Below are positions 1-12,520 of a stretch of DNA of 64,000 nucleotides, in pieces. Location: positions 1,798,001 to 1,862,000 of the forward strand of contig NZ_CP032630.1 of NCBI RefSeq assembly GCF_003627075.1, in the 5' to 3' direction. The stretch comes from Protaetiibacter intestinalis. GTDB taxonomy: Bacteria; Actinomycetota; Actinomycetes; Actinomycetales; Microbacteriaceae. Made by a program: the position numbers and the translations under genes. Under the pieces are notes generated by a model. That model searched no databases and was not told where the DNA came from. It saw only the letters and a program-made list of their open reading frames with translations. How positions within the stretch are numbered: the first letter of the stretch is position 1; each line of letters opens with the position of its first letter.

Positions 1-74
1 CGTCGCGTGGTCGACGTCGTCCAGCCGCGCCGGCGACAGCACGAGCCGCTCGGTGCGCAGCGCGACCGGCTCCA

Positions 75-75
<1 letters not shown>
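1..75 (-). CDS. GNAT-family N-acetyltransferase, N-terminal fragment cut by window edge
   Basis: Only the first 25 codons are inside the window; the gene runs off the left edge. The visible N-terminus contains LRTERLVLSPARLDD, the pattern that opens many RimJ/RimL-type GNAT acetyltransferases (first beta strand followed by an acidic turn). Its ATG shares one base with the trpS stop (TGATG), so it is translationally coupled downstream of trpS. The family call rests on this N-terminus alone and the acceptor substrate cannot be guessed. Confidence 0.5.
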
Positions 76-1937
<1,862 letters not shown>

Positions 1938-1940
<3 letters not shown>

Positions 1941-2900
1941 GCCAGCGCCCACGACCTCGTCGCCCGCCGTCTGCGGCCGTGCGACGGGCTCCCTGGCCCC
2001 CTCGCTCAGCGGCACCCCCGCATCCCGCATGCTCAGGAACACCCAGCACGCCGAGAGCAGCACCACCTGCGAGGCGAGGGTGAACCACGCCAGCAGGGTG
2101 ATGATGACGGCGAAGCCGGCGAGCAGCGGATTGGCCGGGATGGCGCCCAGCACGAGTGCGCCGAACACCTGCAGCGCGGCGAGCACGACGGCGCCGCGTG
2201 CGGCACCCGGCAGCAGGAACCGCAGCGGGATGCGCGCCCCCGCGAGCACCCGGTAGAGGATCGCCAGCAGCACCGTGTCGATCGCGAGCACGAGCACGAG
2301 CGACAGGGCGCGCGCCCCCACCTCCGAGGCGACCGTGTCGCGGATGCCGAGGGCCTCGAGCGCGTCGTCGAGCGCGGCACCGGCGGTCGCCGCGACGGCG
2401 GCGGACGCCAGCAGCAGCAGGCTGAAGCCGATCGCGAGCGCGAAGTCCTTGAGCCACAGCAGCACGAAATGGGTGCGCGGCGACGGCAGGTCGGCGATCA
2501 GCAGCACCGCGTCGCGGGCGCCCGAGAGCCAGGAGACGGCCGTGAACACGAGCGCCACGAGCGCCACGACGCCCGTCCAGCTGAGCACGGTCGTGCCGAT
2601 GAGTGCGGCGGGGTCGATCGCGCCACCGGTGCCGGTGTCGATGAGGCCGGGCACGAGCGCGTCGAGGAGGCCGAGCAGGGCGTCGCGCAGCCGCGAGTGG
2701 GCGGGCGCGAACAGTTCGAACGAGGTGAAGGCGAGCCACATCCCGGCGAACACCGCGAACACGGCCTCCTGCGAGAGGCCCGCCGCGAGCAGCGGTCCGC
2801 GGTGACGGAGGTAGTCGCGGTACACGCGCACCGCCATGCGGTCGCGGAACCGGTGCCGCAGCGCGGCGGCGGGGGTCCGCGGCGCGCCCTCCTCGTCCAT
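1938..2900 (-). CDS. YihY/BrkB-family membrane protein
   Basis: A 320-residue integral membrane protein of the YihY/virulence factor BrkB family, once annotated as RNase BN but now regarded as a membrane protein of unknown transport role. Six hydrophobic segments are visible, with the family's typical conserved stretch around LSWTGVVALVALVFTAVSWL and polar ends. It is the second of two tandem relatives; the gene at 2910-3953 shares the same layout and many motifs (YRDYLRHRGPLLAAGLS here, LAYGAHRGPLLAAGLSN there), so a local duplication is likely. The function cannot be assigned beyond the family. Confidence 0.85.
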
Positions 2901-2906
2901 GGCGAC

Positions 2907-2912
2907 ACGTTA
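2907..2912 (-). promoter_or_regulatory. -10-like hexamer upstream of the second YihY gene
   Basis: TAACGT on the minus strand, 6 bases before the ATG at 2900. It lies in the 9-base gap and start region between the two tandem YihY genes, so the downstream copy may have its own leaderless promoter. Confidence 0.35.
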
Positions 2913-3953
2913 GCGGGCGCGGCCCCCGAACAGTCGTCTCCAGAACCCGGGTTTCCGCTCGGCCGCCAGTTCCGCGCGCAGCTCCTCCCTGAGGCGCTCG
3001 CGCTCGGCCGCCTCGGCCTCCGCCTGCTCGGCCGCGAGCCGCCTGTCGAGCGGCACCCCGGCATCCTGCATCGACACGAACACCCAGCAGGCCGCGATGA
3101 GGATCACCTGGCAGATGAGGGTGAACCAGATGAGCAGACCGATGATCACCGCGAAGCCCGCGAGCAGCGGGTTGTTGGTGGCCCCGCCGAGCAGTGCGGT
3201 GCCGAGGATCTTGAGCACCCCGAGGGCGAGGGCGCCGAGCAGCGCGCCCTGCACGAGGAAGCGGAGCGGGATGTGCACCCCCGCGAGCACCCGGTAGAGC
3301 GCCGCGAGCACGAGCGTGTCGAGCACGAACATGAGCCCGATCGTCAGGACGCGGGCGGCGATCGTCGTCGAGGCGGAGTCGCGGATGCCGAGCCAGTCGA
3401 GCACGCCGTCGAGCGCCTGCGAGGACAGCACCGAGAGGGCGGAGGAGACGAGCAGCAGCGCGCCGAAGCCGATCGCGAGCCCCAGATCCTTGAGCTTGAG
3501 CAGCAGGAAGTTGGTGCGGGGCCCCGGCAGGTCGCCGATGACCCGGATGGCGTCCCGCGCCGAGGCGAGCCAGCCGAGCGCTGTGAAGAACAGGCCGACG
3601 AGCGCGACGGCACCCGTCCAGCCGAGGACGGCCGGGTTGATGAGGTCGTCCGGTTTGATGGCGCCGCCCTCGCCGGTGTCGATGAGGCCGGGCACCGCGT
3701 TCGCGAGCAGGGTGAGCAGTGCATCCTGCAGCTCGGCGTTGCCCGCCAGCACGATGCCGAACACCGAGAACGCCACCCAGATGGCGGCGAACACCGCGAA
3801 GATCGCCTGGTTCGACAGGCCCGCCGCGAGCAGCGGGCCGCGGTGGGCGCCGTAGGCCAGGAACACCCGCACGGGCTTGAGCCGCATGACCCACGCGACG
3901 ACGCCCTGCACCCACGCGACGAGCGCGGGCGGCCGCTTCGCATCCGGCGCCAT
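2910..3953 (-). CDS. YihY/BrkB-family membrane protein (tandem paralogue)
   Basis: A 347-residue membrane protein with about six transmembrane segments, paralogous to the next gene downstream. It differs in a longer charged cytosolic C-terminus (about 45 residues rich in Glu, Ala and Arg, ending GFWRRLFGGRAR) that could form a helix or coiled coil. The N-terminal half has the family signature HRGPLLAAGLSNQAIFAVFA. It lies 18 bases downstream of sdhB on the same strand, but a TAGGCT hexamer 6 bases before its ATG suggests its own promoter. Confidence 0.85.
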   Translation of the reverse strand: MAPDAKRPPALVAWVQGVVAWVMRLKPVRVFLAYGAHRGPLLAAGLSNQAIFAVFAAIWVAFSVFGIVLAGNAELQDALLTLLANAVPGLIDTGEGGAIKPDDLINPAVLGWTGAVALVGLFFTALGWLASARDAIRVIGDLPGPRTNFLLLKLKDLGLAIGFGALLLVSSALSVLSSQALDGVLDWLGIRDSASTTIAARVLTIGLMFVLDTLVLAALYRVLAGVHIPLRFLVQGALLGALALGVLKILGTALLGGATNNPLLAGFAVIIGLLIWFTLICQVILIAACWVFVSMQDAGVPLDRRLAAEQAEAEAAERERLREELRAELAAERKPGFWRRLFGGRAR

Positions 3954-3959
3954 GACGCC

Positions 3960-3965
3960 AGCCTA
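3960..3965 (-). promoter_or_regulatory. -10-like hexamer upstream of the first YihY gene
   Basis: TAGGCT on the minus strand, 6 bases before the ATG at 3953, in the short gap after sdhB. Confidence 0.45.
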
Positions 3966-3971
3966 GATGGG

Positions 3972-4760
3972 CTACTTCTTCGGGATGTCGGGCTTGCCGC
4001 GCAGCACGGCCGCCTTCACCTCGGCGATCGCCTTCGTGACCTCGATGCCGCGGGGGCACGCCTCGGTGCAGTTGAAGGTCGTGCGGCAGCGCCACACGCC
4101 CTCCTTGTCGTTGAGGATGTCGAGGCGCACCTTGGCGGCCTCGTCGCGCGAGTCGAAGATGAAGCGGTGCGCGTTGACGATCGCGGCCGGCCCGAAGTAC
4201 TGGCCGTCGGTCCAGAAGACGGGGCACGAGGAGGTGCACGCCGCGCACAGGATGCACTTGGTGGTGTCGTCGAAGCGCTCGCGCTGCGCGACCGACTGGA
4301 TGCGCTCCTTGCCGTCCTTCGGCTTCGAGTCGGCGATGAGGAACGGCTGGATCTCGCGGTAGGAGGCGAAGAACGGCTCCATGTCGACGATGAGGTCCTT
4401 CTCGAGCGGCAGACCCTTGATGGCCTCCACGTAGATGGGCTTCGTGATGTCGAGGTCCTTGATGAGCGTCTTGCAGGCGAGCCGGTTGCGCCCGTTGATG
4501 CGCATCGCATCCGAGCCGCAGATGCCGTGCGCGCAGGAGCGGCGGAAGGTGAGCGAGCCGTCGGTCTCCCACTTGATCTTGTGCAGCGCGTCGAGGATGC
4601 GGTCGGTCGCGTAGAGCTCGACGTCGAAGTCCTGCCAGTACGGCTCGGCGTCCTTCTCGGGGTCGAACCGCCGGATGATGAGCGTGACGGTGAAGGACTG
4701 GATGGGCACCTCGGCCTTCGGCGTGTTGTCCACGGCCTCGAGGGTGGCAGCGCCGGCCAT
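3972..4760 (-). CDS. sdhB: Succinate dehydrogenase iron-sulfur subunit
   Basis: Electron-transfer subunit of respiratory complex II, passing electrons from SdhA to quinone through [2Fe-2S], [4Fe-4S] and [3Fe-4S] clusters. The 262 residues show the plant-ferredoxin-type ligands in SCAHGICGSDAM with the later Cys in RLACKTL, then the two C-terminal cysteine clusters CILCAACTSSCP and CRTTFNCTEACPRG. All expected ligands are present. The ATG shares one base with the sdhA stop (TGATG), so the two are translationally coupled. It is the last gene of the sdhCDAB operon. Confidence 0.97.
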   Translation of the reverse strand: MAGAATLEAVDNTPKAEVPIQSFTVTLIIRRFDPEKDAEPYWQDFDVELYATDRILDALHKIKWETDGSLTFRRSCAHGICGSDAMRINGRNRLACKTLIKDLDITKPIYVEAIKGLPLEKDLIVDMEPFFASYREIQPFLIADSKPKDGKERIQSVAQRERFDDTTKCILCAACTSSCPVFWTDGQYFGPAAIVNAHRFIFDSRDEAAKVRLDILNDKEGVWRCRTTFNCTEACPRGIEVTKAIAEVKAAVLRGKPDIPKK

Positions 4761-6568
4761 CAGTACTTCCTCTCCATCGGCTGGTAGTTCGTCACCACGA
4801 CGGGCTTCCAGTCGAGCGTGATGTGGTCGGCGGCGTCCGCGGAGTGCGGGTCGCCGGTCAGGTAGGCCATGGTGTGCTTCATGTAGGTCTCGTCGTCGCG
4901 CTTCGGGTAGTCGTCGCGCATGTGGCCGCCGCGGCTCTCCTTGCGGTTCTTCGCCGAGAACACCACGACCTCCGCGAGGTCGAGCAGGAAGCCCAGCTCG
5001 ATCGCCTCCAGCAGGTCGGTGTTGAAGCGGCGGCCCTTGTCCTGGATCGACACGTTCTTGTAGCGCTCGCGCAGCTCGTGGATGGTCTCGGTGACCTTCT
5101 CGAGCGACTCGTCGGTGCGGAACACCTGGGCGTTGCGATCCATCTCGTCCTGCAGCTCCTTGCGGAGCGCGGCGATGCGCTCGGTGCCGGTCGAGTCGCG
5201 CAGCTGCTCGACGAGCTCGCGCACGGCCTTCGCGGGGTCGACGGGCAGCGGCGTGAACTCGACGGTCTCGGCGTAGTCGACCGCGTTGTTGCCGGCGCGC
5301 TTGCCGAACACGTTGATGTCGAGCAGCGAGTTGGTGCCGAGGCGGTTCGAGCCGTGCACCGAGACGCACGCGCACTCGCCCGCGGCGTAGAGACCCGGCA
5401 CGACGGTGTCGTTGTCGCGCAGCACCTCGGCCTTGACGTTGGTGGGGATGCCGCCCATCGCGTAGTGCGCGGTCGGCATGACGGGCACCGGCTCGTACAC
5501 CGGGTCGACGCCGAGGTAGGTGCGCGCGAACTCGGTGATGTCGGGCAGCTTCGTCTCGAGCACCTCGGCGCCGAGGTGCGTGCAGTCGAGCAGCACGTAG
5601 TCCTTGTGCGGGCCGGCGCCGCGGCCCTCCGCGACCTCCTGCACCATGCAGCGGCTGACGATGTCGCGGGGGGCGAGGTCCTTGATGGTGGGGGCGTAGC
5701 GCTCCATGAAGCGCTCGCCGCTCGCGTTGCGCAGGATCGCGCCCTCGCCGCGGGCGCCCTCGGTGAGCAGGATGCCGAGGCCGGCGAGCCCGGTCGGGTG
5801 GAACTGGAAGAACTCCATGTCCTCGAGCGGCAGGCCCTTGCGCCAGATGATGCCGACACCGTCGCCCGTGAGGGTGTGGGCGTTCGAGGTCGTCTTGTAG
5901 ATCTTGCCGAAGCCGCCCGTCGCGAAGACGATCGACTTGCCCTGGAAGACATGCAGCTCGCCCGTCGCGAGCTCGAGCGCGACGACGCCGGAGGGCTGCG
6001 GCACGCCGTCGACCTCGGTCATCACGAGGTCGAGCGCGTAGAACTCGTTGAAGAAGTTGACGCCGAGCTTGACGCAGTTCTGGAACAGCGTCTGCAGGAT
6101 CATGTGGCCGGTGCGGTCGGCGGCGTAGCAGGCCCGGCGCACGGGCGCCTTGCCGTGGTCGCGGGTGTGCCCGCCGAAGCGGCGCTGGTCGATCTTGCCC
6201 TCGGGCGTGCGGTTGAAGGGCAGGCCCATGTTCTCGAGGTCGAGGACGGCGTCGATGGCCTCCTTCGCGAGGATCTCGGCCGCATCCTGGTCGACGAGGT
6301 AGTCGCCGCCCTTGACGGTGTCGAAGGTGTGCCACTCCCAGCTGTCCTCTTCGACATTCGCGAGCGCCGCGGCCATGCCGCCCTGCGCGGCGCCCGTGTG
6401 CGAGCGGGTGGGGTAGAGCTTCGTGATGACGGCGGTGTTGGCGCGCGGGGCCGCCTCGATCGCGGCGCGCATCCCGGCGCCGCCGGCGCCGACGATGATC
6501 ACGTCGTGGCGGTGGTAGTGCACGCCGTCGATGACGTCGCCATCCTCGAACTGCAGGTTCTCGCTCAC
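4760..6568 (-). CDS. sdhA: Succinate dehydrogenase flavoprotein subunit
   Basis: Catalytic subunit oxidising succinate to fumarate with covalently bound FAD. The 602 residues include the FAD Rossmann motif [13 protein letters not shown] at about 21-33, the flavinylation His in [13 protein letters not shown] (about residue 57), and the substrate/FAD segment [13 protein letters not shown]. Two GTG starts are possible, at 6580 and 6568; 6568 is chosen because the bases between them provide a GAGAGA ribosome-binding site. The stop overlaps the sdhB start. Confidence 0.96.
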   Translation of the reverse strand: MSENLQFEDGDVIDGVHYHRHDVIIVGAGGAGMRAAIEAAPRANTAVITKLYPTRSHTGAAQGGMAAALANVEEDSWEWHTFDTVKGGDYLVDQDAAEILAKEAIDAVLDLENMGLPFNRTPEGKIDQRRFGGHTRDHGKAPVRRACYAADRTGHMILQTLFQNCVKLGVNFFNEFYALDLVMTEVDGVPQPSGVVALELATGELHVFQGKSIVFATGGFGKIYKTTSNAHTLTGDGVGIIWRKGLPLEDMEFFQFHPTGLAGLGILLTEGARGEGAILRNASGERFMERYAPTIKDLAPRDIVSRCMVQEVAEGRGAGPHKDYVLLDCTHLGAEVLETKLPDITEFARTYLGVDPVYEPVPVMPTAHYAMGGIPTNVKAEVLRDNDTVVPGLYAAGECACVSVHGSNRLGTNSLLDINVFGKRAGNNAVDYAETVEFTPLPVDPAKAVRELVEQLRDSTGTERIAALRKELQDEMDRNAQVFRTDESLEKVTETIHELRERYKNVSIQDKGRRFNTDLLEAIELGFLLDLAEVVVFSAKNRKESRGGHMRDDYPKRDDETYMKHTMAYLTGDPHSADAADHITLDWKPVVVTNYQPMERKY

Positions 6569-6579
6569 GTTCTCTCTCA

Positions 6580-7032
6580 CTACTGGGCCGCGCAGCGCGC
6601 GATCAGCTCGGCGTTGTCGGTCTCGCCGAGGCACGGGTCGAAGGTGGTCAGCACGAGGGTGCCCAGCACGAGCAGCACGATCGTGGCGGCCGCGAGCGCC
6701 ACGAGCAGCACCGAGCGGAAGCGTCCGTGCGCGTAGTCGTTGATGAGCGTGCGCATGCCGTTGGCACCGTGGATGAGGGCGAGCCAGAGCAGCAGCACGT
6801 CCCACACGATCCAGAACGGGTCGGCGAACTTGCCGGCCACGAAGGCCCAGTCGAGCACGCTCACGCTGCCCGGGAAGATCAGGTTGTAGAACAGGTGCCC
6901 GAAGATCAGCACGACGAGCAGCACGCCCGAGGCGCGCATGTAGATCCAGCCCCACTTCTCGATGTTGAAGCGGTTGCGCTTGCGGTGGCTGAGGTACGGG
7001 CTGCGGGGTGCCGCGATGTTCTCGGTGCTCAC
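6580..7032 (-). CDS. sdhD: Succinate dehydrogenase membrane anchor subunit
   Basis: Hydrophobic anchor of complex II that helps form the quinone and haem sites. The 150 residues hold three transmembrane helices after a basic N-terminus ([13 protein letters not shown]), with the conserved [13 protein letters not shown] at the end of the second helix. GTG codons occur at 7038 and 7032; 7032 is preferred because GGAGGGGAG ends about 6 bases before it, while 7038 overlaps the sdhC stop as GTGA. The product begins VSTENIAAP. Confidence 0.9.
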   Translation of the reverse strand: MSTENIAAPRSPYLSHRKRNRFNIEKWGWIYMRASGVLLVVLIFGHLFYNLIFPGSVSVLDWAFVAGKFADPFWIVWDVLLLWLALIHGANGMRTLINDYAHGRFRSVLLVALAAATIVLLVLGTLVLTTFDPCLGETDNAELIARCAAQ

Positions 7033-7034
7033 GA

Positions 7035-7469
7035 TCACTCCCCTCCGAAGACGTGCATGAGGTGGCGGGGGACGAAGCCGATCAGCAGCACGACCCAGAG
7101 GCCGATCGCCACCCAGAACATCACCTTCTGGGCCCGGGGGCCCCACGAGAACAGGTCGATGCAGATGATGCGCAGGCCGTTGAGGGCGTGCAGGCCGATC
7201 GCAGCGACGAGCGCCACCTCGCCGAGCCCCATGATCGGCGTCTTGTAGGTGCCGATGACCGCGTCGTACGCCTCGGGGCTGATGCGGATGAGCGAGGTGT
7301 CGAGGATGTGCACGAGCAGGAAGAAGAAGATCGCCGTACCGGTGATGCGGTGCAGCACCCAGGACCACATGCCCTCGCGGCCGCGGTAGAGGGTTCCGGC
7401 GGGAAGCTTGCGCCGCCGTGGTGCGGGAACGGATGCCGTGGTCTCAGGTGGTGCAGCCTGGCTCGTCAC
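7035..7469 (-). CDS. sdhC: Succinate dehydrogenase cytochrome b556 subunit
   Basis: First gene of the operon and membrane anchor of complex II. Three transmembrane helices; [17 protein letters not shown] in the first carries the SdhC-type HR-x-TG pattern and the probable haem-ligand His, and [12 protein letters not shown] follows. GTG at 7469 is chosen over an upstream ATG at 7550 because GGAG lies 7 bases before it and the added N-terminal 27 residues are low-complexity. The product is 144 residues. A candidate -10 (CATACACT) about 45 bases upstream would give an ordinary leader, unlike the divergent manC. Confidence 0.92.
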   Translation of the reverse strand: MTSQAAPPETTASVPAPRRRKLPAGTLYRGREGMWSWVLHRITGTAIFFFLLVHILDTSLIRISPEAYDAVIGTYKTPIMGLGEVALVAAIGLHALNGLRIICIDLFSWGPRAQKVMFWVAIGLWVVLLIGFVPRHLMHVFGGE

Positions 7470-7538
7470 GGTGCTACTCCTCGCGATTCGCTCGTCGTCG
7501 GAACGGCCTCCAGTGTATGCCCGCCCTCCGGCCGCCGC

Positions 7539-7555
7539 AGGTGAGGGCACCCTTA
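7539..7555. promoter_or_regulatory. Weak DtxR/IdeR-like iron box candidate
   Basis: AGGTGAGGGCACCCTTA in the sdhC-manC divergent region matches the usual 19-bp actinobacterial iron box at about 12 positions, with intact outer AGGT and CCT. Iron control of an Fe-S enzyme operon would make sense, but the match is imperfect. Confidence 0.2.
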
Positions 7556-7557
7556 TC

Positions 7558-7575
7558 TATCTCGACATCGAGATA
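7558..7575. promoter_or_regulatory. 18-bp palindrome between divergent sdhC and manC
   Basis: TATCTCGACATCGAGATA: two perfect 8-base arms around a 2-base centre. It lies 41 bases before the manC ATG and 89 bases before the sdhC GTG, a typical position for a dimeric repressor or activator such as a MarR-type protein. The cognate regulator is not identifiable. Confidence 0.45.
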
Positions 7576-7602
7576 TCCGGCGGGAGCGGATGCCCGAATC
7601 CG

Positions 7603-7608
7603 TAGGCT
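7603..7608 (+). promoter_or_regulatory. -10-like hexamer upstream of manC
   Basis: TAGGCT, 7 bases before the ATG at 7616. Confidence 0.5.
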
Positions 7609-7615
7609 GGGGGGC

Positions 7616-8731
7616 ATGTCATCGGCAGCAGAGCGCTTCTACGGCGTCATCCCCGCCGGCGGCGTCGGCTCGCGGCTGTGGCCGCTCTCCCGCGCCGACG
7701 CGCCCAAGTTCCTGCACGACCTCACGGGTTCCGGCCGCACGCTGCTGCGCAGCACCTGGGAGCGGCTCGCCCCGCTCGCCGGGCCCGACCGCATCATGGT
7801 GGTCACGGGGCGCGCGCACCGCGCCGCCGTCGAGGAGCAGCTGCCCGAGCTCGCCGACCGCAACATCGTGCTCGAGGCGGCGCCGCGCGACTCGACCGTC
7901 GCCATCGGGCTCGCCGCGGCGATCCTCGCCCGTCGTGAGCCCGACGTCATCATCGGCTCCTTCGCGGCCGACCACGTCATCACCGACGAGAACGTCTTCC
8001 GGGCCACCGTCGCGCAGGCGATCGAGGCCGCCGATGCCGGGCTCATCGCGACCATCGGCATCCACCCGACCGAGCCCGCGATCGGCTTCGGCTACATCCA
8101 CTGCGCCGGTGCGCTCGAGATCGCGGGCGCCCCCGACGCGCTCGCGGTCGGGAGCTTCGTCGAGAAGCCCGATCTCGCGACCGCGCAGGCGTACCTCGCC
8201 GACGGCGGCTACCTGTGGAACGCGGGCATGTTCATCGCGCGGGCCGACCGGCTGCTCGAGGAGATCGGCCGCTTCGACTCCGGGCTGCGCACCCGGCTCG
8301 AGGAACTCGCCGCCGCCTGGGACGACCAGGCCACCCGCGGCCCGGCCGTCGACCGGCTCTGGCCGCAGCTGCGCAAGATCGCCATCGACTACGCCGTCGC
8401 CGAGCCGGCGGCCGCGGCCGGGCGGCTCGCCGTCATCCCGGGCCGTTTCGGCTGGGACGACGTGGGCGACTTCGCCTCGGTCGCCAAGCTCAAGTCGGGC
8501 GGACGGGCGAGCGACCTGTCGATCCTCGGCGAGAACGCCCGCGTGCTCGCCGACGCCTCGAGCGGCATCGTCGTGAGCCAGAGCGACCGCATCATCTCGC
8601 TCATCGGCGTGCACGACATCGTCGTCGTCGACACCCCCGACGCGCTGCTGGTCACCACGACCGAGAACGCCCAGCGCGTCAAGAACGTCGTCGACGCGCT
8701 CAAGCTCTCGGGCCGGGACGAGGTGCTGTAG
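7616..8731 (+). CDS. manC: Mannose-1-phosphate guanylyltransferase
   Basis: Makes GDP-mannose from mannose-1-phosphate and GTP. The 371-residue nucleotidyltransferase has the signature VIPAGGVGSRLWPLSR followed by PKFL (about residues 9-31), and the later FVEKPD and GxMFIARA segments. It lacks the C-terminal isomerase domain of bifunctional enzymes, so it is the short GDP-mannose pyrophosphorylase type. It would supply GDP-mannose to the polyprenol-phosphate mannosyltransferase at 34835-35659. The next gene starts at the base after its stop. The start is the first ATG after the TAGGCT box. Confidence 0.92.
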   Translation: MSSAAERFYGVIPAGGVGSRLWPLSRADAPKFLHDLTGSGRTLLRSTWERLAPLAGPDRIMVVTGRAHRAAVEEQLPELADRNIVLEAAPRDSTVAIGLAAAILARREPDVIIGSFAADHVITDENVFRATVAQAIEAADAGLIATIGIHPTEPAIGFGYIHCAGALEIAGAPDALAVGSFVEKPDLATAQAYLADGGYLWNAGMFIARADRLLEEIGRFDSGLRTRLEELAAAWDDQATRGPAVDRLWPQLRKIAIDYAVAEPAAAAGRLAVIPGRFGWDDVGDFASVAKLKSGGRASDLSILGENARVLADASSGIVVSQSDRIISLIGVHDIVVVDTPDALLVTTTENAQRVKNVVDALKLSGRDEVL

Positions 8732-9700
8732 ATGTCGATCCCCCTCGTCATCGACACCGACACCGCGCAGGACGACTGCGTCGCGCTGCTCGTCGGGCTG
8801 CTCGACCCGGATGCCGAGCTGCGCGCGATCACGATGGTCGCCGGCAACGTCGGCTTCGCCCAGCAGGTGCGCAACGCCCACCTCACCCTCGCGATGGCGG
8901 GCCGGCTCGGAGAGGTGCCTATCCACCTCGGCTGCCGACGGCCGCTCGTGCGCGAGTGGGTCTCGGCCGAGAACGTGCACGGCGACGGCTCGGGGGGCCT
9001 GCGGCTCGCCGACGCCGACGACGTCGAGGTCTCGGACGAGCACGCCGTCGACGCCCTCATCCGCCTCGCGGCCGAGGCGCCGGGGGAGCTGCGGATCGTG
9101 TGCATCGGCCCGCTCACCAACATCGCCACCGCGCTCGTGAAGGACCCGGACTTCGTACGCAACGTGGGGTCGCTGTGGATCATGGGCGGCTCGAACAACG
9201 GCCGCGGCAACATCACCGCCGCCGCCGAGTACAACTTCTACGTCGACCCGGAGGCGGCCAAGGCGGTCTTCGCCGCCGGCTTCGACATCACCGTCGTGCC
9301 GTGGGATCCGCTCACGCTGCGGGACGCCGTGTTCAGCCGCGAACGGCTCGCCGAGCTCGCGACGATCGGCACTCCGCTCGCGCGGTTCTTCACGCGCATC
9401 GTCGGCACGACCCTCGCCTTCGACGAGTCGGTCGGCATCCCCGGCTCCACGCATCCCGACTCCCTCACGGCGGCGGTGCTGCTGCATCCGGAGCTCGTGC
9501 TGGCCTCCGCGCCGTACGCGGTCGACGTCGAGACCGGATCGGAGCTCACGCGCGGCTACTCGGCGATGTCGTGGGGCGTGCACGGGCTCGAGCCGAACGC
9601 CCGCGTGATCGAACGCATCGACCCCGAGGCGTTCTTCGCCTACATCGGGGGACTGCTGCGCTCGGAAGTGCAGCCCAGTCGGGCGGTCGACGGCATCTGA
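8732..9700 (+). CDS. Nucleoside hydrolase (inosine-uridine preferring family)
   Basis: Hydrolyses nucleosides to base and ribose. The 322 residues begin with the calcium-binding cluster as DTDTAQDDCVAL; the usual family pattern is DTDxGxDD, so the conserved Gly position reads Ala here while all the Asp residues are kept. Other family features include MGGSNNGRGNITAAAEYNFYVDPEAA with the sugar-binding Asn and Glu, and a C-terminal region with the usual aromatic and Asp positions. The ATG lies directly after the manC stop. It fits the following nucleoside importer and salvage genes. Substrate preference cannot be read from sequence. Confidence 0.88.
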   Translation: MSIPLVIDTDTAQDDCVALLVGLLDPDAELRAITMVAGNVGFAQQVRNAHLTLAMAGRLGEVPIHLGCRRPLVREWVSAENVHGDGSGGLRLADADDVEVSDEHAVDALIRLAAEAPGELRIVCIGPLTNIATALVKDPDFVRNVGSLWIMGGSNNGRGNITAAAEYNFYVDPEAAKAVFAAGFDITVVPWDPLTLRDAVFSRERLAELATIGTPLARFFTRIVGTTLAFDESVGIPGSTHPDSLTAAVLLHPELVLASAPYAVDVETGSELTRGYSAMSWGVHGLEPNARVIERIDPEAFFAYIGGLLRSEVQPSRAVDGI

Positions 9701-9850
9701 GCGCGATCATTTCCTGAACGTTTCCGCACTGTCGCGAGTTGGTAACTGTTCGGATGCAATCGCCCGGCGGGTTTCCCTCGCGCCCGTCACACGACGTAAC
9801 GTGATGACCACCCGGCACCCCGGGTCACCTTGTCATGGGAGGACATCTCT

Positions 9851-10933
9851 GTGAACGCAATCACCCGCAAGCGGGTTCTCGGAGGTGCCGCTCTCGTCGG
9901 CATCGCCGGCCTGCTGCTCTCCGCCTGTGCCGCCGCCCCCGAGGACGACGGCACCGACAGCCCCGACAGCCCCGACTTCCTGGCCTGCGCCGTCTCCGAT
10001 GAGGGCAGCTGGAACGACAAGTCGTTCAACCAGGCGGCGCACGAGGGCCTCACCAAGGCCGAGTCCGAGCTCGGCGTGCAGATCGAGGACGCCGAGTCCA
10101 ACAGCGAAGAGGACTTCGAGCCGAACCTGACCGCCATGGTCGACGCGGGCTGCGACGTCACGTTCGCCGTCGGGTTCAACTTCTCGATCAACGACGTCAT
10201 CTTCAACTTCGCCGACGCCAACACCGGTTCCAACTTCGTCTGGATCGACGGCTGGAACCAGGGTCAGACCAACCTCAAGCCCATCGCGTACTCGATGAAC
10301 CAGTCGAGCTTCCTCGCGGGCTACCTGGCGGCCGCCTTCTCGACCACCAAGGTCGTGGGCACCTACGGCGGCATGCAGATCGACGCCGTCACCGACTTCA
10401 TGACCGGTTACTACAACGGTGCGAAGTACTACGAGGTGCAGACGGGCACGCCCGTCACGGTCGTCGGGTGGGACCCGGCCGCCGGTACCGGTGACTTCGT
10501 CGGCGACTTCGCCAACACGGGTGTCGCCAAGTCGATCTCGCAGGGCCAGCTCGCCGCCGGCGCCGACGTGATCTTCCCGGTCGCGGGCAGCCTGTTCACG
10601 GCGACCGCCGAGGCCATCCGCGAGTCCGGCACCAACGCGGTCTTCATCGGTGTCGACAAGGACATCGCGACCACGCAGCCGGAGCTCGCCGACCTCGTGC
10701 TCACCTCCGTCGAGAAGCGCATGACGCAGGCCGTGTTCGACGTCATCAAGGACCTCTCCTCGGGTGGCGAGTTCACGACCGACCCGTACGTGGGCACGCT
10801 GGAGAACGACGGCACCGCGCTGTCCGCCTTCACGACCTTCGAGGTCTCGGACGAGATCCAGTCCGCGCTCGACGAGATCAAGGCCGGCATCATCGACGGG
10901 TCCATCGACCCGCTCGTGACGCCCACCGCCTGA
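9851..10933 (+). CDS. BMP-family lipoprotein, nucleoside-binding component of ABC importer
   Basis: Extracellular substrate-binding lipoprotein of the basic membrane protein (PnrA/TmpC/BmpA) family, which binds purine and pyrimidine nucleosides. The product starts VNAITRKRV, has a hydrophobic signal, and a lipobox LLSAC with Cys26 as the lipidation site, followed by an acidic linker. The mature part opens with the BMP hallmark GSWNDKSFNQAAHEG. GTG at 9851 is chosen because GGGAGGA lies 7 bases upstream. ABC transporter genes follow, separated by a strong hairpin that may allow higher expression of the binding protein. Confidence 0.93.
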   Translation: MNAITRKRVLGGAALVGIAGLLLSACAAAPEDDGTDSPDSPDFLACAVSDEGSWNDKSFNQAAHEGLTKAESELGVQIEDAESNSEEDFEPNLTAMVDAGCDVTFAVGFNFSINDVIFNFADANTGSNFVWIDGWNQGQTNLKPIAYSMNQSSFLAGYLAAAFSTTKVVGTYGGMQIDAVTDFMTGYYNGAKYYEVQTGTPVTVVGWDPAAGTGDFVGDFANTGVAKSISQGQLAAGADVIFPVAGSLFTATAEAIRESGTNAVFIGVDKDIATTQPELADLVLTSVEKRMTQAVFDVIKDLSSGGEFTTDPYVGTLENDGTALSAFTTFEVSDEIQSALDEIKAGIIDGSIDPLVTPTA

Positions 10934-10952
10934 TCCTCGACACGCCGACGGC

Positions 10953-10984
10953 GCGCCGGGGCGGCTATCCAGCCGCCCCGGCGC
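10953..10984 (+). terminator. Intra-operon hairpin after the BMP gene
   Basis: Perfect 14-bp stem (left arm begins GCGCCGGGGC) with an ATCC loop, in the 90-base gap between the BMP lipoprotein and the ABC ATPase. There is no T-run after it, so it may be an attenuator or 3'-stabilising structure rather than a full terminator. Confidence 0.6.
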
Positions 10985-11023
10985 TGCCGTATCCGCCGGT
11001 GTTCCGGCAGGATGGAACCCGCC

Positions 11024-12516
<1,493 letters not shown>

Positions 12517-12520
<4 letters not shown>

